Part shown: one piece after another, positions 16,120 through 24,068 of the stretch
How positions within the stretch are numbered: position 1 is the stretch's first letter
Layout of the letters: each line of letters starts with the position of its first letter
Origin: Streptacidiphilus jeojiense
Lineage (GTDB): Bacteria > Actinomycetota > Actinomycetes > Streptomycetales > Streptomycetaceae
Direction of reading: 5' to 3'
Assembly (NCBI RefSeq): GCF_000719095.1
Contig: NZ_JOEH01000009.1
Coordinates: 186,001-250,000 of the forward strand
DNA: 64,000 nucleotides
The notes under the pieces: generated by a model
What the model saw: only the letters and a program-made list of their open reading frames with translations
The model's database searches: none
What the model was told of the DNA's origin: nothing
Made by a program: the position numbers and the translations under genes

Positions 16120-17286
16120 TCAGCCGCGCAGCGCAGCGCCGATCCGGTCCATGGAGCTCAGGCGCATCAGGCCGTAGTTGTAGAACTCGACCTCGGGGAC
16201 GCCCAGTTCGTCGAGCACCCGGATCTTCGCGGCCAGGTTGGCCGCGCCCTCGCAGTCCTGCGACATCGGCCGCAGGATCACCGCCAGGGCGGAGGGGTCC
16301 ACCCCGTACAGGGCGAAGGCGGCGACCTTCTCACGCACCTGCTCGGGGGTGGGCGCGTAGCCCAGGGTCTCGATTCCGTGGACGGCCTTGGCCAGTGCGG
16401 GCAGGTCGATGCCGGAGAGCCGGCCCTTGCCGGGGCCGTCGCCGTCCATGAAGGTCAGCCGCATGCCGTGCTCGGTGGCCACCGCGGCGGCCTCCTCGGC
16501 GAGCGAGGTGACGGTGGCCGCCGCGGCGTCGATGTAGGCGGCCAGGGCGCCGCCGGCAAGGGTGTCGAGTGCGGGCGGACGCTCCGCGGCGTGCTCGTCG
16601 GTCAGGGCCCGCCGGATCTCCTCGCGCACCGCCCGGCGGACCTCCTCGGCCGGGACGCCCAGGGCCGCGGCCCGGCTGCGGCAGTGCCCGCAGAAGCAGA
16701 GTCCGAGCAGGGCCTCGGCCACCGGGCCCAGCGGTTCGAAGTAGCGCTCGTGGTGGAAGCCGTGCCGCAGGCCGTGGAAGTGCAGCGATTCGGCCCGGAT
16801 GGCGTCGACGCCGTAGCGGGCGTGCTCGGCGACCAGGGTGCGGACATAGGCGCGGACGTCCGGGGCGGCCGGGCACAGCTCGGTCAGCGCGCGGTCGCCG
16901 AAGGCGTTGGCCGGGGAGCAGTCGGGGTGCTGGAAGCCGAGCCGGTCGTTGTGCAGGAAGACCGTCCAGGCGTGCAGCTTCATGCCGCGGCGCCCGGCCT
17001 GGAGCGCGGCCTCGGCGAAGGGGTCGCCGTCGCCGATCGCCTCGGCGGGGGCGGGGCGCAGCCGCAGGCCGTGCCAGCGGGCCGGGTCGGGGCGGAAGTA
17101 GGCGGCGCCCGGCTCCAGGTAGCCGACCACCCGGCGCGGGTTGTGCGGGAAGACGTCGCGCGCCTGGTGGTAGACGGAGGCGAGGGTGAGGCCGCCGACC
17201 CCGGCGCGGTCGGTGAGGCTGCCGAAGAAGAGGTCGCTGCCCTCGTCCAGGAGGTCGGTGGCGAAGGCGAGGACGGACGACTCCAC
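16120..17286 (-). CDS. TIM-barrel-like protein of unknown function
   Basis: This 388-residue protein looks like an alpha/beta barrel of the glycoside-hydrolase kind, with VVGYLEPGAAYFRP, GMKLHAWTVFLHN, YGVDAIRAESLHFHG and GVPEVEFYNYGL as candidate strand ends. LCFCGHCRSR gives a CxCxxC cluster that could bind metal. The pattern of carboxylates resembles putative family-10/alpha-amylase-like hydrolases, but no catalytic pair can be assigned. The start is the GTG at 17286 with GGAG upstream. There is no signal peptide. A 21-bp palindrome lies 44 bp upstream of the start. Confidence 0.6.
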   Translation of the reverse strand: MESSVLAFATDLLDEGSDLFFGSLTDRAGVGGLTLASVYHQARDVFPHNPRRVVGYLEPGAAYFRPDPARWHGLRLRPAPAEAIGDGDPFAEAALQAGRRGMKLHAWTVFLHNDRLGFQHPDCSPANAFGDRALTELCPAAPDVRAYVRTLVAEHARYGVDAIRAESLHFHGLRHGFHHERYFEPLGPVAEALLGLCFCGHCRSRAAALGVPAEEVRRAVREEIRRALTDEHAAERPPALDTLAGGALAAYIDAAAATVTSLAEEAAAVATEHGMRLTFMDGDGPGKGRLSGIDLPALAKAVHGIETLGYAPTPEQVREKVAAFALYGVDPSALAVILRPMSQDCEGAANLAAKIRVLDELGVPEVEFYNYGLMRLSSMDRIGAALRG

Positions 17287-17626
17287 GGGGGCTGCTCCGG
17301 CTGGTAGGGGTCTGCTGGTAGGGCCTGCTCGACGGTCGGACCGACCGTCGGATCCGACGTCACCGTAGCCGGAGGGCGGTCATTGGTCTAGACCTAGTGG
17401 AGCGGGTAGTGGGAGGCGAAGCAGTCCGACGCATTCTTTTCAGGTATGCCCCGAATTGATCGACCGACCCGTGTGAATGAGTGCGGAAACTGACCGAATA
17501 TGATCCGGATTCACTGGAAGGAATTCAATCGGGTCGTTTGCGATTAACCGCACGAGGACGCCTCGCTAGCGTGGTTCACCTGCTGTACCCACGTTTCTGA
17601 CGTTCTCTCATGGCACCGGAGGCTCG
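17287..17626. other. Intergenic region upstream of the conservon
   Basis: This 340-bp divergent region contains the palindrome at 17330-17350 on the left. Its centre (17430-17560) is noticeably AT-richer than its surroundings. TAGCGT near 17568 may be a -10 for the conservon. The region probably carries the promoters of both flanking units. No open frame is supported. Confidence 0.4.
17330..17350. promoter_or_regulatory. 21-bp perfect palindrome
   Basis: CGACGGTCGG and CCGACCGTCG flank a single A. It lies 44 bp upstream of the unassigned gene that starts at 17286, in a position to act as an operator. It resembles a TetR-class site, but no regulator gene is adjacent. Confidence 0.5.
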
Positions 17627-20107
17627 GTGAATGCGCCGAATCGCATGTTAAATCTACATGAACCCGCAGGTGAATTCAGGCAGGAGTCGCCGGAACCCCG
17701 CGGCCTGTTCCGGCGGACGGTCATTTCGCCCGCCACGATCAGGGCGAAGCTGGTCCGGATCCTGGTCATCGCGCTCGCCCTGGTCATGGCGCTGCTCGGG
17801 GTACTGGTCGGGCAGCAGTTCTCGGCCGAACAGCAGGCCGGCTCCACGGTGCGTGAGGTGAAGCTGCTGATCGCGGTGCAGTCCTTCGTCCACGAGCACC
17901 AGAAGGAACGTGGACTGACCACCGGCCTGATCAGCGGCACGCAGAGCTTCAAGGCGCTGCTGCCGGCCCAGCGCAAGGCCACCGACGCCGCCCTGGCCCA
18001 GGTCAGGGAGCTGGTGGCGGGGCGCACCGACGCGGCCTCGGCGTCGGTACGGACCGACCTCGGCGCCGTCGACCAGCTCGCGGCCATCCGCAGCGCCGCG
18101 GACGGCGGGCACGGCGACCTGTTCGCCACCTTCGACTACTTCACCAACGTCAACACCGCGCTGACCCATCTGACGATGGGTCTGGAGCAGGCCCAGGACC
18201 CGCGGCTGCACAGCGGCATCCAGGCCCTGCTGGCGCTGGGCAACGCCAAGGAGTCGACCGGTCAGGAGCGTGCCCTGATGACCGGCTCGCTGCCGCTGGG
18301 CCGCTTCCCCAACGACTGGTACACCCGCTTCACCGAGGCCAGGGCCGACCGGCTGGCCAACCTCGCCGAGCTGCCGCTGTGGACCACGCCGGCCGAGCAG
18401 GCCCAGATCAACCGGATCTGGACGCAGCCCTACGCCCAGCAGATCCAGGCCTGGGACCTGCAGGCCGTGCAGGGCGGCGGATCGCTCGACGACCGGGCCA
18501 TCCCCAGCGACCAGTGGTTCGCCAAGATGACGCTGACCGTCAACGACATGCGAGCCGCGCAGATCACCCTCGGCAACGACATCACCGCCAGGGCGAAGAC
18601 CCTGCAGGACGCCGCCCAGCGGCAGCTGCTGCTGCTCGGGCTGCTCGCCCTGCTGGCCTTCGGACTGATCGGCGCCCTCGCGGTGGCCTGCATCCGCTCC
18701 ATCTCCTCGCCGCTCGCGGCCCTCGCCCGGGAGGCGGACGAGATCGCCGGCGGCCGGCTCCCGGCGGCCGTGGGCAAGGTCCAGGAGGGCGCCGGCGAGC
18801 AGCCGCCGCCCGCGCCGGTGGTGGTGCCCAAGCGCGCAGGGGCCGAGGTCAGGATGGTCGCCGAGGCCTTCGACCAGGTCCAGCGGGTCGCCTTCGACCT
18901 GGCCACCGAGCAGACGGTGCTGCGTCGCAACGCCACCGACTCGCTGGTCAACCTGGGCCGCCGGAACCAGAATCTGGTCCGCCGTCAGATCGGCTTCATC
19001 AACAAGCTGGAGCACGAGGACGCTGACCCGGCCCAGCTGGCCAACCTGTTCGAGCTGGACCACCTGGCCACCCGGATGCGCCGCAACGCCGAGTCCCTGC
19101 TGGTGCTCGCCGGCGAGTCCAGCCCGCGTCCCTGGGCCACCCCGCTCAGCGTCACCGACGTGATCCGGGCCGCGCTCTCCGAGGTGGAGGAGTACCGCCG
19201 GGTGACGCTGCGCCGGGTCGACCCGGTGAAGGTCACCGGCGCGGTCGTCGCCGAGGTCGCCCACCTGCTCGCCGAGCTGATCGAGAACGCCCTCAACTTC
19301 TCGCCGCCGGACGTGGACGTGGAGATCGAGGGACGCAGGACCAGCGCCGGATACCTGGTCGCGGTCGTCGACCACGGCCTGGGCATGGGCCCCGAGGCCT
19401 TGGCCGAGGCCAATGTCCGGCTCTCCGGCACGGCCAGCTTCATGGCCGAGCCGACCCGCTTCCTGGGCCACTTCGTGGTCGGCTCGCTGGCCCGCAGGCA
19501 CGGCATCGAGGTGCGGCTCGGCGAGGCCCCGGCCGCCGGTGTGGTGGCCCGGGTGCTGCTGCCCAACACCCTGCTCGCGGAGGCGGCCCAGCCGAAGGAG
19601 CAGTACGACAGCGTGCCCGAGTGGGCCGGACGGGCGCTGCCCGCCGACGATGCACCGGAACTCCAGCGGGAGATCGACATGGGAGCGCTTCCGCCGATCC
19701 GTACCGCGGCCCGGCTGGGCAGCGAGTACACCATCGGGCAGCAGTCCGAGGCGGCGCCGGAGCCGGCCGCGGCCGTGGTCGGCCCCCGGGGCGCGTACGA
19801 CGACCTGGTCGGCGCGGGGGCACGCAGCCCCTCCGCCGCGAGGACCAGGAACGGTCTGGTCAAGCGGCCCCGGCGGACCGCCATCCCCTCGGCCATGACC
19901 GAGGTGTCGGGCCGCTGGCAGGCAGGTGAGGAGCGCACCCCGGAGCGCTCGCCGGAGGAGGTCCGCTCGATGCTCTCCTCCTTCCGCGCCGCCCACCAGC
20001 GCGGCGAGACGGCCACGATGCAGAGCGGGGCCGCCGGGGACGGCCCGCTCGAATCCGGCACGGACATGGAGACCCAGGAGACCCAGCCGAGGGAGACCGA
20101 GTCATGA
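17627..20107 (+). CDS. Conservon sensor-kinase-like protein (CvnA type)
   Basis: An 826-residue membrane protein heading a conservon. Helices at 43-65 and 334-356 flank an extracellular nitrate/nitrite-sensing-like helical domain (VQSFVHEHQKERGLTTGL opens it). A HAMP-like stretch follows, then a kinase-like helix with LFELDHLATRMRRNAESL around 474-491, N box ELIENALNFSP at 550-560 and ATP-lid DHGLGM at 582-587. The tail is long and disordered. No response regulator is linked, as expected for conservons, which signal through the roadblock and GTPase partners. GTG 17627 follows GGAGG. Codon 8 is TTA, so translation probably depends on the bldA tRNA. Confidence 0.88.
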   Translation: MNAPNRMLNLHEPAGEFRQESPEPRGLFRRTVISPATIRAKLVRILVIALALVMALLGVLVGQQFSAEQQAGSTVREVKLLIAVQSFVHEHQKERGLTTGLISGTQSFKALLPAQRKATDAALAQVRELVAGRTDAASASVRTDLGAVDQLAAIRSAADGGHGDLFATFDYFTNVNTALTHLTMGLEQAQDPRLHSGIQALLALGNAKESTGQERALMTGSLPLGRFPNDWYTRFTEARADRLANLAELPLWTTPAEQAQINRIWTQPYAQQIQAWDLQAVQGGGSLDDRAIPSDQWFAKMTLTVNDMRAAQITLGNDITARAKTLQDAAQRQLLLLGLLALLAFGLIGALAVACIRSISSPLAALAREADEIAGGRLPAAVGKVQEGAGEQPPPAPVVVPKRAGAEVRMVAEAFDQVQRVAFDLATEQTVLRRNATDSLVNLGRRNQNLVRRQIGFINKLEHEDADPAQLANLFELDHLATRMRRNAESLLVLAGESSPRPWATPLSVTDVIRAALSEVEEYRRVTLRRVDPVKVTGAVVAEVAHLLAELIENALNFSPPDVDVEIEGRRTSAGYLVAVVDHGLGMGPEALAEANVRLSGTASFMAEPTRFLGHFVVGSLARRHGIEVRLGEAPAAGVVARVLLPNTLLAEAAQPKEQYDSVPEWAGRALPADDAPELQREIDMGALPPIRTAARLGSEYTIGQQSEAAPEPAAAVVGPRGAYDDLVGAGARSPSAARTRNGLVKRPRRTAIPSAMTEVSGRWQAGEERTPERSPEEVRSMLSSFRAAHQRGETATMQSGAAGDGPLESGTDMETQETQPRETES

Positions 20108-20538
20108 GCACATCCAGCACCACCCGCTCGCCCGACACCCAGACCTTCAACTGGCTGCTCGCCAACTTCGTCCGCAACACGGACGGGGTGCGGGACGCGG
20201 TCGCGGTGTCCTCGGACGGGCTGCTGATCGCGGTCTCCGAGGGGCTGGGCCGGACCGACGCCGACCACCTGTCGGCGGTGGTCTCCGGCCTCGCCAGCCT
20301 GGCCCGCAGCGCCTCGCGGCGCTACGACTTCGACGGCATGAAGCTGCTGATGATCGAGATGCGGCGGGGCTTCCTGCTGGTCTCGGCCGTCAGCGACGGC
20401 AGCTGCGTGGGCGTCCTCGCGGACAGCACGGCCGAGTTGGGCCTGGTCGGCTATGAGATGGCGGTCCTGGCCGAGCGGGCCGGCGACCTGCTGACCCCGG
20501 CCCTGATCGCCGATCTGAGGCAGGTCCTGCCGAGATGA
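20104..20538 (+). CDS. Roadblock/LC7 domain protein (CvnB type)
   Basis: A 144-residue roadblock/LC7 protein, the second conservon component. FNWLLANFVRNTDGVRDAVAVSSDGL is the characteristic first helix and strand, and LADSTAELGLVGYEMAVLAERAG the last helix. In characterised conservons CvnB binds the kinase-like protein and regulates the GTPase. Its ATG overlaps the stop of the upstream gene in ATGA, indicating translational coupling. Confidence 0.93.
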   Translation: MSTSSTTRSPDTQTFNWLLANFVRNTDGVRDAVAVSSDGLLIAVSEGLGRTDADHLSAVVSGLASLARSASRRYDFDGMKLLMIEMRRGFLLVSAVSDGSCVGVLADSTAELGLVGYEMAVLAERAGDLLTPALIADLRQVLPR

Positions 20539-20876
20539 GCTCCGAGGACACGCCTGACGCCATGTTCGTGCGGCCGTTCATCATGACCGGCGGCCGGGTC
20601 CGTCCGGTCCGGGACGACCTGCGGCTGGAGACTCTGGTCACGGCAACTCCTGGATCTCTTTTCGCACCCCTGGAGTTCGAACGCCGGCGGATTGTGACAA
20701 TCTGTCAGACCCCGCAGTCGGTGGCCGAAGTGGCGGCAGGGATCGGGGTGCCGCTCGGCGTGGCCAAGGTGCTGATCGGTGATCTCGTCGCCGTCGAACT
20801 GCTGGTCTGCCACCAGCGCAGGGAAGTACCGCTCGATGTGATGGAGAGGATCAGGGACCATGTCCGGGCGCTTTGA
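20535..20876 (+). CDS. DUF742 protein (CvnC type)
   Basis: A 113-residue DUF742 winged-helix-like protein, third in the conservon. FVRPFIMTGGRVRPVRDDLRLETLV and CQTPQSVAEVAAGIGVPLGVAKVLIGDL are family hallmarks, the latter resembling a helix-turn-helix. It overlaps the preceding gene by 4 bp (ATGA) and the next by 17 bp. Confidence 0.93.
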   Translation: MSSEDTPDAMFVRPFIMTGGRVRPVRDDLRLETLVTATPGSLFAPLEFERRRIVTICQTPQSVAEVAAGIGVPLGVAKVLIGDLVAVELLVCHQRREVPLDVMERIRDHVRAL

Positions 20877-21504
20877 GAACCGCAGCAGGGACCGGGGCCC
20901 CAAGGCGAGCCCTGCCGCCTCGGCCCAGGTGCCGCTGGCCGCGAAGATCGTGGTCAGCGGGGGCCTGGGGGTCGGCAAGACCACCTTCGTGGGGGCGATC
21001 TCCGAGATCGAGCCGCTGGACACCGAGGCGGCGATCACCGAGGTCTCGGTGGGCGTCGACTCGCTGGACGGGGTCGAGGGGAAGACCACCACCACGGTGG
21101 CCCTGGACTTCGGCCGGATCACCCTCGACGCCTCGCTCGTGCTCTACCTCTTCGGCACCCCGGGGCAGGACCGCTTCTCGTTCCTCTGGGACGACCTGGT
21201 GGAGGGGGCGCTGGGGACCGTCGTCCTGGTCGACACCCGCAGGATCGAGGACTCCTTCCCCGCGGTGGACTACTTCGAGGAGCGGGGAGCGCCGTTCGTA
21301 CTGGCCGTCAACCGCTTCGACGGGGCGGATCCGTTCGAGCTGGAGGAGGTGCGGGAGGCCCTGGGGCTCGGCGCGGACGTCCCGGTGGTGCACTGTGACG
21401 CCCGGGACCGGGCGTCGGTGCGGGATGTGCTGGTGGCGCTGATGGATCAGGTGATCAGCCGGCACATCGCCGCTCAGCGGAAGGTCGGTGCGTTGGTGCG
21501 GTAG
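20860..21504 (+). CDS. Conservon GTPase (CvnD type)
   Basis: A 214-residue small GTPase completing the conservon. Walker A is GGLGVGKTT at 34-42, the switch II element is LFGTPGQDRF, and NRFD serves as the guanine-specificity NKxD equivalent. It is expected at the membrane together with the CvnA-C proteins. No fifth gene for cytochrome P450, present in some conservons, follows; the next gene is convergent corA. Confidence 0.94.
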   Translation: MSGRFENRSRDRGPKASPAASAQVPLAAKIVVSGGLGVGKTTFVGAISEIEPLDTEAAITEVSVGVDSLDGVEGKTTTTVALDFGRITLDASLVLYLFGTPGQDRFSFLWDDLVEGALGTVVLVDTRRIEDSFPAVDYFEERGAPFVLAVNRFDGADPFELEEVREALGLGADVPVVHCDARDRASVRDVLVALMDQVISRHIAAQRKVGALVR

Positions 21505-21534
21505 GGGTGGCCGGACTGTTCTCGGCTGCGGGCC

Positions 21535-21660
21535 GTGGACGGCTTGTCGCGCAGTTCCCCGCGCCCCTGGGTGGTGCAACATGCCCTCAGTGGGTCAGTT
21601 GCAGCTGGACAGGGGCGCGGGGCTGTACCTGATCAACCGCGTGCGTGACAAGCCCGGCAC
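21535..21660. repeat. Long imperfect inverted repeat between convergent genes
   Basis: GGCTTGTCGCGCAG and TTCCCCGCGCCCCT (21541-21569) are mirrored by AGGGGCGCGGGGCTGT (21611-21626) and GCGTGACAAGCC (from 21643). The elements recur in inverted order around a 41-bp centre. This resembles the dispersed inverted repeats with GCGCAGTTCCCCGCGCCCCT arms known from Streptomyces intergenic regions. It could terminate both cvnD and corA transcription. Confidence 0.65.
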
Positions 21661-21679
21661 GGTCCGCGGCCGGGTTCCG

Positions 21680-22654
21680 TCAGATCCAGTCCCGCTTCTT
21701 GAAGCCGAGGTAGAGGGTGACCGAGAGGGCGACCATCACCACGGTGGAGGCCCAGAAGCCGGCGTGGGTGCCGAAGCCGGGGTAGGGGACGTTCTGGCCG
21801 TAGAAGCCGGTGACCGCGGTGGGGACCGCGATGATCGAGGCCCAGCTGGTGACCTTCTTCATGATCATGTTCATCCGGTTGCCCTGGACCGTGAGATTGG
21901 TCTCCATCACCGAGCTCACCAGGTCGCGCAGCGACTCGGTCCACTCGGTGGCCCGCAGCACATGGTCGTAGACGTCGTGGTAGTACGGCAGCATCGCGTC
22001 GCTGACCGTGTGCAGGTCGCGGCGCAGCAGGGTGTTGACGACCTCGCGCATGGGCAGCACCACCCGGCGCAGTCGCACCAGGTTCTTACGCAGCTCGAAG
22101 GAGCGCCGCTGGACGGCCTGCACCTCGGCCCGGCCGTCCTCGAAGAGCAGCTCCTCCAGCTCCTCGATCCGCTCGTCCAGCTCCTGCACGGCGTTGAAGT
22201 GGCCGTCGACCAGGTAGTCGAGCAGCCCGTGCAGCAGGTAGCCGACGCCCTCCTTGGCCAGGTCGGGGGAGTCGTCCCAGCGGGCGACCACCCGGTCCAT
22301 GTCGAAGTGCCCGGTCTTGCGGACGGTGATCAGCGCGTTGGCTGTGACGAAGACCGCGATCTCGCTGGTCTCCAGCGTCCCGTCGCCCGGCTCGGTGTGC
22401 ACCGCGTAGGCGCTCAGGAAGAGGTGGGTGCGGTAGCGGTCCAGCTTGGGCCGCTGGTGGTCGTGCCTGGCGTCCTCGACGGCCAGCTCGTGCAGGCCGA
22501 ACTCCTCGGTGATCAGGTCGAAGTCGGCCGGCTCGGGATCGCACAGATCCAGCCATACGGTGCAGTCCGGCTGGCACACATAGTCCGATATGTCCTGTGC
22601 TGGGAAGTTCTCCAGGGCCAGGGTGCCGTTGCGGTACAGCCGGGTTCGAGCCAT
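21680..22654 (-). CDS. corA: CorA family magnesium/cobalt transporter
   Basis: A 324-residue CorA-type channel: a soluble N-terminal domain, long helices with an acidic willow segment (ELDERIEELEELLFEDGR), and two C-terminal membrane helices at about 269-286 and 300-318. The selectivity loop reads YGQN at 285-288 rather than the canonical YGMN, a variant seen in actinobacterial relatives. TATCCT lies 6 nt before the ATG with no ribosome site, so a leaderless mRNA is likely. The 3' end is convergent with the conservon. Confidence 0.9.
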   Translation of the reverse strand: MARTRLYRNGTLALENFPAQDISDYVCQPDCTVWLDLCDPEPADFDLITEEFGLHELAVEDARHDHQRPKLDRYRTHLFLSAYAVHTEPGDGTLETSEIAVFVTANALITVRKTGHFDMDRVVARWDDSPDLAKEGVGYLLHGLLDYLVDGHFNAVQELDERIEELEELLFEDGRAEVQAVQRRSFELRKNLVRLRRVVLPMREVVNTLLRRDLHTVSDAMLPYYHDVYDHVLRATEWTESLRDLVSSVMETNLTVQGNRMNMIMKKVTSWASIIAVPTAVTGFYGQNVPYPGFGTHAGFWASTVVMVALSVTLYLGFKKRDWI

Positions 22655-22755
22655 TCCGACAGGATACGGCCGGGCTGCGGCCCGGCCCGGACGCGCCCCG
22701 CTGGGATACGCTCGACAGTCCAGGACGCACCAGGAGACCAGCGGGGACTATCGCG

Positions 22756-22905
22756 ATGAGCGTTGTTGAGGACGACGGCTCCGAGGGCGGTGGACGGCGG
22801 TCCAGCAAGGGGGTCTGGATCCGCGCCGGGATCTATGTGATTGGCTTCCATGTGTTCGCCGGCTTCGTGATGCTGCTGCTCTACCTCGGCGGCCGGAACC
22901 ACTGA
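22756..22905 (+). CDS. Small single-pass membrane protein (DUF6126-like)
   Basis: A 49-residue protein with an acidic/Gly-rich N terminus and one membrane helix (about 24-44) ending in YLGGRNH. The composition and size match small actinobacterial membrane proteins grouped as DUF6126. The ATG at 22756 is the first in-frame ATG downstream of TACGCT-type promoter sequence, with GGGGA just upstream. It diverges from corA. Function unknown. Confidence 0.7.
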   Translation: MSVVEDDGSEGGGRRSSKGVWIRAGIYVIGFHVFAGFVMLLLYLGGRNH

Positions 22906-22960
22906 AGCAGTGCCGAACGGCATGTCCCGCACGTCCCCCCCACCTGCGCCGGAGGCCCCC

Positions 22961-23386
22961 ATGACGATCCAGTGGCATTTCCAGGACGGCCCCTCGGTCG
23001 GCGTGCTGGCGGTCTCCGGCTACCTCGGCGCCGAGTCGGTCCCGCGTTTCGCCGGAGCGGTCGGCTGGGCGCTGGCCCGCGGCACCGGCACCCTGATCGT
23101 GGACCTGAAGGCGCTGCACGGATGGTCCCCGCAGGGCCAGGCGGCGGTGCGGGACGCGGTGCTACGCCTGGCGGTGCAGCAGCGGACGGTGGAGCTGGCC
23201 GCGCTGCCCGGCGGCGAGGGCAGCGCGCTGATACCCGAACTGCGCGGGCTGCCGGTCCACCCCGACCTGGAGTCGGCGCTGGCCGCGCACCCCGCCACGG
23301 CGTCCGAGCAGGCGCGCTCCGAGGCGGAGCACCAGGGCGGCCACCAGAACTGGCGCAGCGCGGGGTGGCTGGAGCAGTCGGCGTAG
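22961..23386 (+). CDS. STAS domain protein (anti-anti-sigma-like)
   Basis: A 141-residue protein with a STAS fold: GVLAVSGYLGAESVPRFAGA is strand-helix 1 and GTLIVDLKALHGWSPQGQAAV is the region containing the phosphorylatable Ser in anti-sigma-factor antagonists (here Ser in GWSPQG). GGAGG 5 bp before ATG 22961 decides the start over an upstream in-frame ATG. A His/Glu-rich C-terminal tail is unusual. It probably modulates an anti-sigma kinase not encoded nearby. Confidence 0.8.
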   Translation: MTIQWHFQDGPSVGVLAVSGYLGAESVPRFAGAVGWALARGTGTLIVDLKALHGWSPQGQAAVRDAVLRLAVQQRTVELAALPGGEGSALIPELRGLPVHPDLESALAAHPATASEQARSEAEHQGGHQNWRSAGWLEQSA

Positions 23387-23464
23387 TTGGCGTAGTCGGC
23401 CCCGTCCGGCAGCGGGTCCGCTGTTGCGCTGTGCCCGGGGGCGTCTGGCTGGTAGGCATGGGCT

Positions 23465-24064
23465 GTGCGCTTTGATGCCGTTCCGATGCCGCCGTCCGTC
23501 CGGGCCAGGCCGCGCGATCCGCGCGGCTACCCGGTTCCCGCGATCACTCCCTGGGAGGACGGGCAGCCGCAGTTCGCGCTCACCGACTACCAGCGGCAGG
23601 CCGACTGCGCCAACGGCCGGCTGTGCTCGGTCTGCAACCGGCTGATGCCCAGGGGACCGGTCTGGCGGGTGGTCGGCGCCGGCGAGAGCGCCGCGATCGC
23701 CGAGGCGCTGGCGGAGGGACGCCCGTACCGCAATCTCGCGCCGACGCCGGAGGGGCCCGGGCACCGGGCCTGCATGCTGTACGCCTCGATGGTCTGCCCC
23801 TACCTGGCCCGGCCCAACGCCAGGCGCGGGGTCTCGGCGGAGCAGCCGGACGAGCTGACCGCCCATGCGGTCCGCGGCGCCGCCCGGGGCGGCACCGGCG
23901 CGGTGGTGGGTTTCGCCGACTACGAGTACGCCGTCACCAGCACCCAGGTGCTGTTCCGCTTCCTGGACGTGGTGGAGTTCCTGCCGCACGAGAACGCCGA
24001 GTCCCACCTCCCGGAGCTGGAGGCGGAACTCGGCGGTCGTTCGACCGGTCCCCGGCCGCGGTAG
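23465..24064 (+). CDS. Cysteine-containing protein of unknown function
   Basis: A 199-residue soluble protein with a proline-rich start and a Cys cluster (CANGRLCSVCNRLMPRGP, around 48-65, plus C-rich HRACMLYASMVCPY near 100-113) that could bind zinc. FADYEYAVTSTQVLFRFLDVVEFLPHE near the C terminus looks like a conserved alpha/beta unit. The GTG start at 23465 lies 6 nt after TAGGCA, suggesting possible leaderless translation. It is convergent with the lipoprotein gene, 4 bp away. No function is proposed. Confidence 0.65.
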   Translation: MRFDAVPMPPSVRARPRDPRGYPVPAITPWEDGQPQFALTDYQRQADCANGRLCSVCNRLMPRGPVWRVVGAGESAAIAEALAEGRPYRNLAPTPEGPGHRACMLYASMVCPYLARPNARRGVSAEQPDELTAHAVRGAARGGTGAVVGFADYEYAVTSTQVLFRFLDVVEFLPHENAESHLPELEAELGGRSTGPRPR

Positions 24065-24068
24065 CGGT

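Noticed and set aside
17654..19996. 780-codon open frame on the minus strand opposite the conservon kinase
   Set aside because: It is a high-GC shadow: Gly/Arg/His-rich composition, no domain, and it lies entirely opposite a strongly supported gene.
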